A stretch of 64,000 bases of DNA from the NCBI RefSeq assembly GCF_000412635.1, contig NZ_ASTG01000021.1, positions 1 through 64,000 on the forward strand, given 5' to 3'. This stretch comes from Sphingobium bisphenolivorans. Lineage in GTDB: Bacteria > Pseudomonadota > Alphaproteobacteria > Sphingomonadales > Sphingomonadaceae. The notes beneath the pieces are model-generated. The model did no database searches, was not told the DNA's origin, and saw nothing but the letters and a program-made list of their open reading frames with translations. Positions 56,990-64,000 of the stretch are shown here, in pieces. Position 1 is the first letter of the stretch; every line of letters begins with the position of its first letter. Both the position numbers and the translations under genes were made by a program.

Positions 56990-59734
56990 ATGCGTACCGC
57001 CCGCGTTAGGTATCGGCCGCCGGCGAGTTCCGCGCTCCTCGTACAGCGCGAGCGGCTGCTCGATCGTGAGTCGGCGATCCGGGACGCCAAGGTCACGCTA
57101 GTGCAAGCCGCCGCCGGCTATGGGAAAACCACCTTGCTCGCCGAGTGGTATCGGCGGCTGAGCAAGGAACGGGGAATAGCTTTATGGGTCCCGATCGACG
57201 CGACGATCGGAGATTCGCGCGATCTGTTCGAGGCATTGGCGAAAGCGCTGGAAGCGGCCGACGTCACGATCGAGGAGATCAAGGTCTTGCTGTCGGCCGA
57301 AGGATTCGCGGCCAACAACGTGCTGGTCGCGGCGATCAGCGACGCCATCGCGACGATCGACAGCGACGTCTTCATCTTCTTGGACGATCTCCATTTTCTA
57401 TTGCGGTCGGAGGCGAAGAGCGCGCTCGTCGCGTTATTGCGCGACCTTCCCGGCAACGCTCACATCATCATGGGGTCGCGCGAGGTGCACGACCTGCCGC
57501 TGGCGCGGCTGCGGTCGCGAGGCGAGCTGGTCGAGCTCTACGAACACGACCTGCGGTTCGCCGACGAGGAGACCGAAGCGTTTCTTCAGCAGGCCGGCCA
57601 GACTCATCTCTCGCGGGACGACATCGCCCGGATCAACGCGTCGACAGAAGGCTGGGCGACCGGCCTGCGGCTTCTCAGCCTCGCCATCGCCGACGGCGAC
57701 GACGTGCCGTTGCTGGAACCGGAGAAGGGAAGCCGGCGAAAATATGCCGCCTTCTTCGCCGAAGAGGTTTTCAACAATCGCTCACCAGAGGTGCAGGAAT
57801 TTCTTCTTTCGACGGCGTGTCTGGGTCGTGTCTGCGCGTCGTTGGCGAACGCAGTGACGGGTAACAAGGACGCTGCCGGCCTTCTCGCCGAAATCGAATC
57901 GGCGGGGTTGTTTCTGGTCGCGCTCGACGAGGACGGGCAGTGGTATCGCTATCACCATCTGTTCAGCGACTTTCTGAAGCGTCGACTCGAGGCGCGTGAG
58001 CCCGGCGGCATGGCGCGGCGGTGCGGAGAAGCCGCACGCTGGTTCGCTGACAACGACCTGCTCCCCGAAGCGTTCGAACATGCGATGCTCGCGAACGACC
58101 CCTACCTCGCAGCGCTGATCCTCGATCGCCGTTGCCAATCGATGTTCTACAGCGGAGAGCTACGATCGTTCGTCGGACTCGCCGAACAACTACCCGCCGC
58201 GGCGCTCAACAAGTTCCCCCACATCCTTTTCACGCAGGCCTGGCTCTTGATCATCAGTTGGCGCTTCTCGGAGGCGGAAGACGTCCTGGCCGCCAGCCGA
58301 GACCGCCTGAGGCAACTCGACGAGGCCGGCGTCGACGATCGCACCGATCGCGCATCGCTGCAATTCCTGCAAATCCATCGCGAAATGATGCTCGCGCTGT
58401 TCACCGACCGGATGACCGAGACGAGAGAACTGCTTGCTCAGCTCGAAACGGCGGAACCCATCTCCGATCACTACATTCTCGGCACAGTCTACACGTCGCA
58501 TCTGTATCACGGCCTGCAGCGGCCGGCCCGATGCGAGATCGACGATCTCGACGCACAAGCGCAGCAGCACTACCGCAGGACCGGCAGCATCTTCGTTCGG
58601 ATCTGGCACCATTCGGTGGTCGGACTGGCGCTCCTTCGCCGCGGGGACCTGTCGCGCGCATTGCCGGCGCTCGAACTCGCCATGGCTTCGGCCCAGCGAT
58701 TGGCGGGTGAGACCTCGGAGCTCGCGGCGATCCCAGGCTTGCTCATGGCGGAAGTCCATTACGAGAGGGACGACCGTACCGAGGCCGCGCGGCTTATCGC
58801 TACCTACGAGGAGCTCGGCCGTGGGCTAGGCTATGTCGACCAGCGCGTGGCGAGCCTGATGGTTGCCGTTCGCCTGCGTCAGATCGGCAAAGAAACGCAG
58901 ATCGTGGAACACCTCCTCGCCGATGCAGCGGCGCTCGCGTCGGCGCATGGTTTCGAACGGCTCCGCCTCTCTGTCGCTGCCGAAGCGGCTCGGCATTACC
59001 TACTCGAAGGCAGGCTGGATCGCATCGGTCGTTTCGTTCGCCGAGGTGACGTCTCGACCGAGTTGAAGGACCATTTCCCCGCCGCTCAGAAATCGCTGCT
59101 GGATGAGGCAAGAGCGCTGCTGGCGGTCCGGCTTGCGCAAGCGCGAGGCGAGTTCGCCAACGCCGCAGTAGTCGCCAGCCGCTGGGCGGATCTCTACTTG
59201 AAAGGCGGCTGGCGAACCGCGGCAGTGCGATGGAGCGTACGCGCGGCGACTTTGGAGGCATTGAACGGCGACCGCAGCCAGGCGCGTCGCACGCTGCTCG
59301 GGGCGGCGCTGCACGGTCGCGACGCCGGACTCGTACGCAGCTTTCTCGACGGCGGCGAAGTCGTCATGTCGCTCCTCGCGGGGCGCGGCGTCGACGGCGC
59401 CACGGGAGAGGAGGGGTCGAGTCTCGACGGCTATCTAGCGATGCTGGTCCAGCGGTGGAACGGCGAACAAGGCAATTTGCCATCCAACGCCGCCAAGACC
59501 GACCGGTTCTTCGGCGAAAGCGACCTGATTTCTGCGCTCGACGCGCTTACCGAACGTGAGGTCGATATCTTGCGACGCGTCGGCAACGGTCAACTTAATC
59601 GTGAGATAGCTGATGCCGTCGGGCTCACAGAGGGATCTGTGAAATGGTACCTCAATCGAATCTATGGAAAGATCGGTGTGAGCCGTCGCGCGCAAGCCGT
59701 CAAACGTGCCAGACAGATGGGGATTATCGTATAA
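56990..59734 (+). CDS. MalT/AlkS-type LuxR-family regulator
   Basis: A 914-aa signal-transduction ATPase regulator. Walker A AAAGYGKTTLL (G43-L50), Walker B-like FIFLDDLHFLL near 130, long TPR-like helical repeats (about 350-800) and a C-terminal LuxR helix-turn-helix (LTEREVDILRRVGNGQLNRE to RAQAVKRAR, about 845-905). Family members such as MalT and AlkS activate a neighbouring operon on binding ATP and an inducer. It is divergent from the TonB receptor and is the obvious activator of the operon. Confidence 0.9.
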   Translation: MRTARVRYRPPASSALLVQRERLLDRESAIRDAKVTLVQAAAGYGKTTLLAEWYRRLSKERGIALWVPIDATIGDSRDLFEALAKALEAADVTIEEIKVLLSAEGFAANNVLVAAISDAIATIDSDVFIFLDDLHFLLRSEAKSALVALLRDLPGNAHIIMGSREVHDLPLARLRSRGELVELYEHDLRFADEETEAFLQQAGQTHLSRDDIARINASTEGWATGLRLLSLAIADGDDVPLLEPEKGSRRKYAAFFAEEVFNNRSPEVQEFLLSTACLGRVCASLANAVTGNKDAAGLLAEIESAGLFLVALDEDGQWYRYHHLFSDFLKRRLEAREPGGMARRCGEAARWFADNDLLPEAFEHAMLANDPYLAALILDRRCQSMFYSGELRSFVGLAEQLPAAALNKFPHILFTQAWLLIISWRFSEAEDVLAASRDRLRQLDEAGVDDRTDRASLQFLQIHREMMLALFTDRMTETRELLAQLETAEPISDHYILGTVYTSHLYHGLQRPARCEIDDLDAQAQQHYRRTGSIFVRIWHHSVVGLALLRRGDLSRALPALELAMASAQRLAGETSELAAIPGLLMAEVHYERDDRTEAARLIATYEELGRGLGYVDQRVASLMVAVRLRQIGKETQIVEHLLADAAALASAHGFERLRLSVAAEAARHYLLEGRLDRIGRFVRRGDVSTELKDHFPAAQKSLLDEARALLAVRLAQARGEFANAAVVASRWADLYLKGGWRTAAVRWSVRAATLEALNGDRSQARRTLLGAALHGRDAGLVRSFLDGGEVVMSLLAGRGVDGATGEEGSSLDGYLAMLVQRWNGEQGNLPSNAAKTDRFFGESDLISALDALTEREVDILRRVGNGQLNREIADAVGLTEGSVKWYLNRIYGKIGVSRRAQAVKRARQMGIIV

Positions 59735-60032
59735 AGCTTCCACGTCTCGTTTCGGGGCCATGGCGACATGATGCGCGCCGGCGAATATGATCTGCAACCC
59801 TGCAGGTGCTGTTCTGGGCTCCGTCGTCTGCGAGGGCGTTCCCGAGGTGCGGCGCGCCTGTCGCGAGATGATCCCAATCCGGGTTCCAGCAACGCAAATC
59901 TATCTAATCAGCAGAGCCGGCGCGGCACGCTTTCCCCTATTCTCAGCCCCAAATGTGTTTCTGGCCAGCAGAACCCGGCAAGGGTCATGCGGTTTCTGGC
60001 GGGTGACAACCGGGCGACGCCGCGCCACGTCG
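59735..60032. other. intergenic DNA with no supported gene
   Basis: About 300 bases between the convergent LuxR gene and the integrase remnant. Short open frames exist on the plus strand, but they run through the integrase gene in antisense and have no recognisable content. No tRNA or clear attachment site is visible. Confidence 0.4.
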
Positions 60033-60578
60033 TTAGGCGACGGGGCGACGAGCCGGGAATCGGAAGTCGCCGTCAACGAGCGACGCGATCGACCGGCGCG
60101 ATTGCGACCCGATCGCCTTCACGGGCCGCTGGATAAGGGCGCCCGGATCGGGCAAGCTATCGCTCAACATGTCGGCCCACACCTTCGCTAGCTCCCGCCG
60201 GCGTGGCATGTAGGCGGCGCGGCTGTAAGCACTCTCGACCTTCTCTTTCGGAACGTGGGCTAGCATCAAGTGGATGATTTTGCGGTCATGACTTTTGCCT
60301 TGCCGCTCGGCCCACTCGTTCATGATGGTCGAGAAAGCGGCACGTAAGCCGCGCGGCACGTGATGACCATGATAGCCGGCACGGTTGAGAAGGTAGCCGA
60401 CCGCGTTCTCGCTCATCGACCGATGCGTGTGGCGATTGCTAGGGAACAGCAACTCGCCGTTGCCGGTGAGCGGCCATAGCACCCTGAGCACCGCAACGGC
60501 TTGGGAGGTGAGTGGCACGAGGTGATGGCCGTCAGCCTCCACCTTGCGATCGAGGTCAGCCTGTCTTGCGGCGCTCAT
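60033..60578 (-). pseudogene. P4-type integrase, C-terminal remnant
   Basis: 181 codons match only the catalytic C-terminus of P4-like (DUF4102-associated) integrases: HHLVPLTSQAVAVLRVL, the His-Arg box HHVPRGLRAAFSTIMNEW and a last box HLMLAHVPKEKVESAYSRA with the nucleophile Tyr. The core-binding and first catalytic Arg regions are absent, and an in-frame TGA lies two codons upstream of the first ATG. It is a remnant of an older island. Confidence 0.82.
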
Positions 60579-60844
60579 CGCTCAACAAACCGTCCAGAAA
60601 CAGATTCGCCGACACCGCAACTCGCTACTGCGTGAACAATCCGCGCATGCGGCTCTTTACGTCCCGCAGCGAGGACCTCACAGTTCCAGCGTCGTTTCGA
60701 TCGATGCACCCGTCATCCACAGCCTCCAAACCATGGAGACCTTTTGATCCAGAGTTCAATCAAAAATGCAACTGTAATGCTAGTTTGATAATGCCCACGG
60801 CTATATACGCGGTGTGACTGACAGGATCATGGTACAGGTTTGAG
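60579..60844. other. intergenic DNA upstream of a small gene
   Basis: Two thirds is GC-rich and unassigned. The right third (60740-60800) is AT-rich, with ATCAAA and TTTGAT as widely spaced inverted copies and a TATATA near 60790 that could be a -10 box. I see no gene here. Confidence 0.35.
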
Positions 60845-61102
60845 ATGGCAAAGGCGGCAAGCTTGGTGTTGGCGACGGTGAACGCTCCTTACGGAGCGAA
60901 CCTCTCCGCGCGTCAACTCGCCGCGCTGATCGCCGACCCCAAGAGCGCCAGCGACTTCAACGCGCCCGTGTTCTCCTTCTTCTTGGAAGTCAGCCCCGAT
61001 CTGCAACGGCAGTTCGTCGAAGTGATGGGCATTGATGCCACGAAAGTCCAAGCGACTGCGAGGGAGTTCTCGCGCTTGTCGGGCTACACGCTAGCCACCT
61101 GA
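60845..61102 (+). CDS. hypothetical 85-aa protein
   Basis: An 85-aa protein beginning MAKAASLVLATVNAPYGANLS. It has coding-like composition and helical content (SARQLAALIADPKSA, LQRQFVEVMGIDATKVQATAREF). No family recognised. The ribosome site is weak. It lies upstream of the AbiE pair but is 112 bases away and probably separate. Confidence 0.5.
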   Translation: MAKAASLVLATVNAPYGANLSARQLAALIADPKSASDFNAPVFSFFLEVSPDLQRQFVEVMGIDATKVQATAREFSRLSGYTLAT

Positions 61103-61172
61103 ATCGATCAGGCTCGGCGATATATGCCTTACCTGCGGTTGCCCCTCTTGCTCTACGATATCCAGGACAAGA

Positions 61173-61213
61173 AAATTCTGGAAACTTTCATAAATTGGAA
61201 GTATCAGGAATTT
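61173..61213. promoter_or_regulatory. 17-bp inverted repeat upstream of abiEi, candidate operator
   Basis: Arms 61173-61189 and 61197-61213 match at 13 of 17 positions when one is reversed (both begin AAATTC), with a 7-base AT spacer. The right arm overlaps the AGGA ribosome site of the gene starting at 61215. AbiEi antitoxins are known to bind inverted repeats in their own promoter, so this is the likely operator. Confidence 0.55.
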
Positions 61214-61214
61214 C

Positions 61215-61892
61215 ATGTCATCCTTGGCACAACAGGTCACAGCAGCGGGTCTGGCCGATCATATCCTCAGCGAGCGCCAGCTCGGCAATCTGCTGGGTGG
61301 CGGTGACGCGCGGCGCTACGGCCTCGTCAACCGCGCGCTCAAGGATGGCTCCCTGCTTCGCGTGAAGCGCGGCACCTATCTGCTGGGCAAGCGCTATCGC
61401 AGCGAGGCCATCCATCCCTTCCCCGTTGCGCAAGCTCTCGTACCGGGCAGCTATGTCTCGTTCGAAAGCGCGCTCGCCCATCATGGCTGGATCCCCGAGG
61501 CGGTCTTCGTGACCGCGAGCGTGTCGCCCGGCCGCAAGACACTCCGCTTTGAAACGCCCGATTTCGGACCCTTCAGTTTTCATCCGCTCGCAATCGCGGA
61601 TTATCATTTTCTGACCGGCGTCGATCGGGTGCAAGTGGGCAAGCTCACCGCTTTCGTCGCGCAGCCGCTAAGGGCCCTGTTGGATCTGGTCGCCCTGCGG
61701 AAGGAACAGTGGACGGGAATCGAGTGGCTGACCGATGGCATGCGGGTCGACGAAGACATGCTCCTCGGGCTCCGGCGAAAGGACTTCGCCAAGCTGAAAC
61801 CGGTCTACAAGCACAAGGCGGTGAGCACCTTCCTCGCCTCGCTCGAAAGCGCCGTGCTGACGGCCAGGAATGGACCGTCAGCATATGATTGA
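61215..61892 (+). CDS. abiEi: AbiEi-type antitoxin, transcriptional regulator
   Basis: A 225-aa antitoxin of a type IV pair. The N-terminal winged helix (about residues 18-65, SERQLGNLLGGGDARRYGL to LRVKRGTYLLG) precedes the AbiEi C-terminal domain (YVSFESALAHHGWIPE and FVAQPLRALLDLVALR). AGGA lies 6 bases before the ATG. It represses its own operon and neutralises the downstream toxin. Confidence 0.9.
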   Translation: MSSLAQQVTAAGLADHILSERQLGNLLGGGDARRYGLVNRALKDGSLLRVKRGTYLLGKRYRSEAIHPFPVAQALVPGSYVSFESALAHHGWIPEAVFVTASVSPGRKTLRFETPDFGPFSFHPLAIADYHFLTGVDRVQVGKLTAFVAQPLRALLDLVALRKEQWTGIEWLTDGMRVDEDMLLGLRRKDFAKLKPVYKHKAVSTFLASLESAVLTARNGPSAYD

Positions 61893-62757
61893 CATCATCC
61901 AGGAGAGACTGCGCCGCTACGATGCCGCCAACGCGCTCGAGGAAGAGAACGCGGTCAAGGAAATCCTCCAGGAAATCGCGCTCTATGCCCTCTGGCGCAG
62001 CGACTTCTTCGACGTCGCGCTCTTCCAGGGCGGCACCTCCTTGCGCATCCTCCACGGCCTGCCGCGCTTCTCCGAGGATCTCGACTTCCTGCTGCGGGAA
62101 CCCGACCCGGATTTCGACTGGACGCCCTATCTCAAGACGCTGATCGAGGTGTTCGGCCAGTTCGGGCTGAAGCTCGATGCGCTGCCCAAGGCGAAGATGG
62201 ACAAGACTATCCGCCAGGCGCTGATCAAGAACGATTCCATCGCGAGCCAGCTCGACTTGTCTTTCGCCGGAACGGGCAAGCCAAAGACGATCCGGATCAA
62301 GCTTGAGATCGACGTCAACCCGCCTGCGGGCTCCACTGAGGCGTCGACCTTCCTCGACTTCCCGGCAGACCATGAGGTTCGCCACCAGGATCTGGCATCC
62401 AACTTCGCGCTCAAGATTCATGCCCTCCTTTGTCGGGGCTTTCTCAAGGGCAGGGACTGGTTCGATTTCTCCTGGTATGTCGCCAAAGGAGTAGCGCCCA
62501 ATCTGCCGCTTCTGCGCACGGCGCTCATCCAAGCCGGCCCCTGGGCGGGCGATGATCGCATCGCCGTCGACATGGCGTGGCTGAACGAAGCGCTGGGGAA
62601 CACGATCGCGAAGATCGACTGGAAGGGTGCTGCCGACGATGTGCGCCGTTTCCTGCGCCCGGCCGAACTCAAATCGGTCGATCTCTGGAGCGAACGCTTC
62701 TTCCTTGCCAAGCTGGACAGACTGCCTCCGCCCTCCGGCGAAGTGGCCCAGCCATGA
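61885..62757 (+). CDS. abiEii: AbiEii/AbiGii-family nucleotidyltransferase toxin
   Basis: A 290-aa nucleotidyltransferase-fold toxin. The signature GGTSLRILHGLPRFSEDLDF (about residues 50-69) contains the GG-T/S and D-x-D catalytic motifs, and a KIHALLCRGFLKGRDWFD segment supplies the second conserved region. Known members modify tRNA or use nucleotides to stop growth, giving phage abortive infection. I start it at ATG 61885, 8 bases inside the antitoxin gene; ATG 61870 is also possible. Confidence 0.9.
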   Translation: MIDIIQERLRRYDAANALEEENAVKEILQEIALYALWRSDFFDVALFQGGTSLRILHGLPRFSEDLDFLLREPDPDFDWTPYLKTLIEVFGQFGLKLDALPKAKMDKTIRQALIKNDSIASQLDLSFAGTGKPKTIRIKLEIDVNPPAGSTEASTFLDFPADHEVRHQDLASNFALKIHALLCRGFLKGRDWFDFSWYVAKGVAPNLPLLRTALIQAGPWAGDDRIAVDMAWLNEALGNTIAKIDWKGAADDVRRFLRPAELKSVDLWSERFFLAKLDRLPPPSGEVAQP

Positions 62758-62834
62758 ACGGCGAATTCTCTAATTTCGTCATCAAGGTGCTAGTCGATAC
62801 GCTCGCGGCCCAGGTGTCGCTGGAGCCTTTATGA
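62754..62834 (+). CDS. possible 26-aa peptide linking abiEii and the DUF1810 gene
   Basis: MNGEFSNFVIKVLVDTLAAQ plus six residues. Its ATG overlaps the abiEii stop (ATGA) and its stop overlaps the next ATG (ATGA), so it could serve translational coupling. No homology is recognised and it may be chance. Confidence 0.3.
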   Translation: MNGEFSNFVIKVLVDTLAAQVSLEPL

Positions 62835-63301
62835 CCGCCAATCACGTGTCCGAACGTTTCGTCGAGATGCAGACGCTCACTTATGCGCCGGCACTTTCCG
62901 AAATCCGCCGTGGCAAGAAGGTCACCCATTGGATGTGGTGGATTTTCCCGCAGCTCTCGGGCCTGGGGCAAAGCTCGACTTCACGGCAGTTCGCGCTTCA
63001 ATCGTTGGATGAGGCACAAGCCTATTTCAATCATCCGGTCCTGGGGCCACGGTATATCGAATGCGTCACAGCCTTACAGGACCTGGCAACCAATGATCCG
63101 ATTGCCGTGTTCGGCACGGTCGACGCGATGAAGCTTCACTCGTCGCTGACATTATTTGAAGCCGCCAGCACTCATCCCCTGATCGCGGCAGCACTCGACC
63201 GCTGGTTCGGCGGAACACGAGATTCCAGAACGGTGAAGCTTCTCAAGGCGAAGACCTCACGGCGCGTTCGCCCCAGCGAGACCGGCGAACCCAAAGGCTA
63301 A
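62831..63301 (+). CDS. DUF1810-family protein
   Basis: A 156-aa protein matching the DUF1810 pattern along its length: RFVEMQTLTYAPALSEIRRGKKVTHWMWWIFPQL, SLDEAQAYFNHPVLGPRYIEC and DAMKLHSSLTLFEAA. The function of the family is not established. It is widespread in soil bacteria and often sits among accessory genes. It is closely linked to the AbiE pair here. Confidence 0.88.
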   Translation: MTANHVSERFVEMQTLTYAPALSEIRRGKKVTHWMWWIFPQLSGLGQSSTSRQFALQSLDEAQAYFNHPVLGPRYIECVTALQDLATNDPIAVFGTVDAMKLHSSLTLFEAASTHPLIAAALDRWFGGTRDSRTVKLLKAKTSRRVRPSETGEPKG

Positions 63302-63315
63302 GGGCATTTAAGAAC

Positions 63316-63918
63316 CTACCGCGCCGCCGCCGTTCGAGGTTGACCGTGCGCACCGCGCACATAGGGTTTGCGCTGATTTTCGCTGGTGGCGATGCTCGGT
63401 TGGAGCGCGGCGCGGACGGGGTCCGTCACCGTATAGACCGCATGACGCTGAGCGCCGCGGTTCTCGTGGTCGACCCAACAGCCCTGGTAATGGCGCTTGA
63501 TGAGCCCTGCCCGCACCAGCTCCGATACCGCGCGGCTGATCGCCGTCATGCCGGTTTCCCGGATGCGCTCACCGATCTGTGCGTCAACGAGACGCTCGGC
63601 CTCGTCCCGGTCATCCGGCAATTCCCCTTTGGCCTCGAGCGCCGCCCGTACCTTGTCCGCGGTCATGCGGCGATGATGATAGCGCGCGCCGCTCGGCGCG
63701 ATTGCCGCAGCCAGCCACTCCCGGATCGGCACCAACGCCTCGCCTTCTCGAACGAGAGGGCCCGCCTGCCCGTTCGGCCGGGCGACACGTGCAATAAGGT
63801 CCAGCACCATGAAGGTGTAGCGCGGCCGCGCGGAATGCTCCGCGATCGTGCGGACTATGTCCGGCATGCTTGTCGTTGGCTGGGAGGCCGGCGATGCGAA
63901 GAGATCCTGCTGGAACAT
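63316..63918 (-). CDS. unrecognised protein, possibly plasmid-type winged-helix DNA-binding
   Basis: A 200-aa protein if started at ATG 63918 (MFQQDLFAS); an ATG at 63969 would add 17 residues. Neither has a strong ribosome site. The central part (MTADKVRAALEAKGELPDD, then ISRAVSELVRAGLIKRHYQG with HENRGAQRHAVYTVTDPVR) resembles a winged helix with a beta wing, as in plasmid replication or regulation proteins, but I cannot name a family. It is convergent with the DUF1810 gene. Confidence 0.6.
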   Translation of the reverse strand: MFQQDLFASPASQPTTSMPDIVRTIAEHSARPRYTFMVLDLIARVARPNGQAGPLVREGEALVPIREWLAAAIAPSGARYHHRRMTADKVRAALEAKGELPDDRDEAERLVDAQIGERIRETGMTAISRAVSELVRAGLIKRHYQGCWVDHENRGAQRHAVYTVTDPVRAALQPSIATSENQRKPYVRGAHGQPRTAAAR

Positions 63919-64000
63919 GGAACGAATCAAGCACAAAGCGGGACTCTTGTGAATCCCCCAATTGCTCATGCAGACCGGCGAACCGCCTTTGCCACCTATG

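Noticed and set aside
54792-56990. Long plus-strand frames opposite the TonB receptor
   Set aside because: They mirror the receptor coding frame and show no protein family features.
59787-60191. 134-codon frame between the LuxR gene and the integrase remnant
   Set aside because: No ribosome site, no homology, and partly antisense to the integrase remnant.
61124-61306. 60-codon frame overlapping the start of abiEi
   Set aside because: It covers the operator and promoter of abiEi, and its second half is antiphase to the antitoxin gene.

Overview
The window is GC-rich alpha-proteobacterial DNA, most likely from a sphingomonad (Sphingobium, Novosphingobium or Sphingomonas type). Three things suggest this: a protocatechuate 4,5-cleavage (lig) cluster arranged as in sphingomonads, an F-type conjugation region with an inserted dsbC and signal peptidase gene, and a large TonB receptor heading a catabolic operon. 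Gene density is high and many neighbours overlap by 1-8 bases. I saw no rRNA, tRNA or CRISPR array.

Region A (about 150-9242) is the protocatechuate 4,5-cleavage pathway. ligK-ligU-ligI run leftward, a LysR regulator with two DNA-binding domains runs rightward, then a DUF1932 oxidoreductase, ligJ, ligA, ligB, ligC and an aldo/keto reductase follow as one overlapping operon. Together they convert protocatechuate to pyruvate and oxaloacetate. Region B (9351-13950) is a pyruvate dehydrogenase operon (pdhA, pdhB, pdhC, lpd). Its last gene is frameshifted and then cut off.

Region C (about 13950-39865) is an inserted or recombined mobile segment. It carries a lytic transglycosylase, two DNA-binding proteins, a striking array of TGTCC boxes spaced exactly 22 bp, a nearly complete F-type type IV secretion system (traA L E K B dsbC V C trbI traF-peptidase W U trbC N F H G), small accessory genes, a RES-Xre toxin-antitoxin pair, a tyrosine recombinase with a nearby lox-like palindrome, and the tail of a ParE-type toxin. 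No relaxase or coupling protein lies in the window. The segment is bounded on the left by truncated lpd and on the right by truncated bioF.

Region D (39865-59734) is the most interesting part: a leftward operon of about 17 genes with a divergent MalT/AlkS-like LuxR regulator. It encodes a TonB receptor, a CYP199-like P450 with its own ferredoxin and ferredoxin reductase, a Tm-1-like (UPF0261) protein, a three-subunit biotin-dependent carboxylase, a HAD phosphatase, a 4-hydroxybenzoyl-CoA-type thioesterase, a beta-keto acid cleavage enzyme, an SDR dehydrogenase, a complete glutathione-dependent formaldehyde detoxification set, and biotin synthesis genes (bioB, broken bioF). I infer a pathway for a methoxylated aryl ketone or its alcohol: oxidation of the alcohol, carboxylation of the ketone methyl group, CoA-dependent cleavage of the aroyl acetate, hydrolysis to a methoxybenzoate, and P450 O-demethylation giving a hydroxybenzoate and formaldehyde. 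The hydroxybenzoate could then feed the lig pathway. The carboxyltransferase gene has a one-base frameshift, so the present copy may be inactive or misassembled.

Region E (59735-64000) holds a P4-type integrase remnant, an AbiEi/AbiEii toxin-antitoxin pair with a good operator candidate, a DUF1810 protein and an unrecognised plasmid-type protein. The whole looks like a mosaic plasmid or integrative element.
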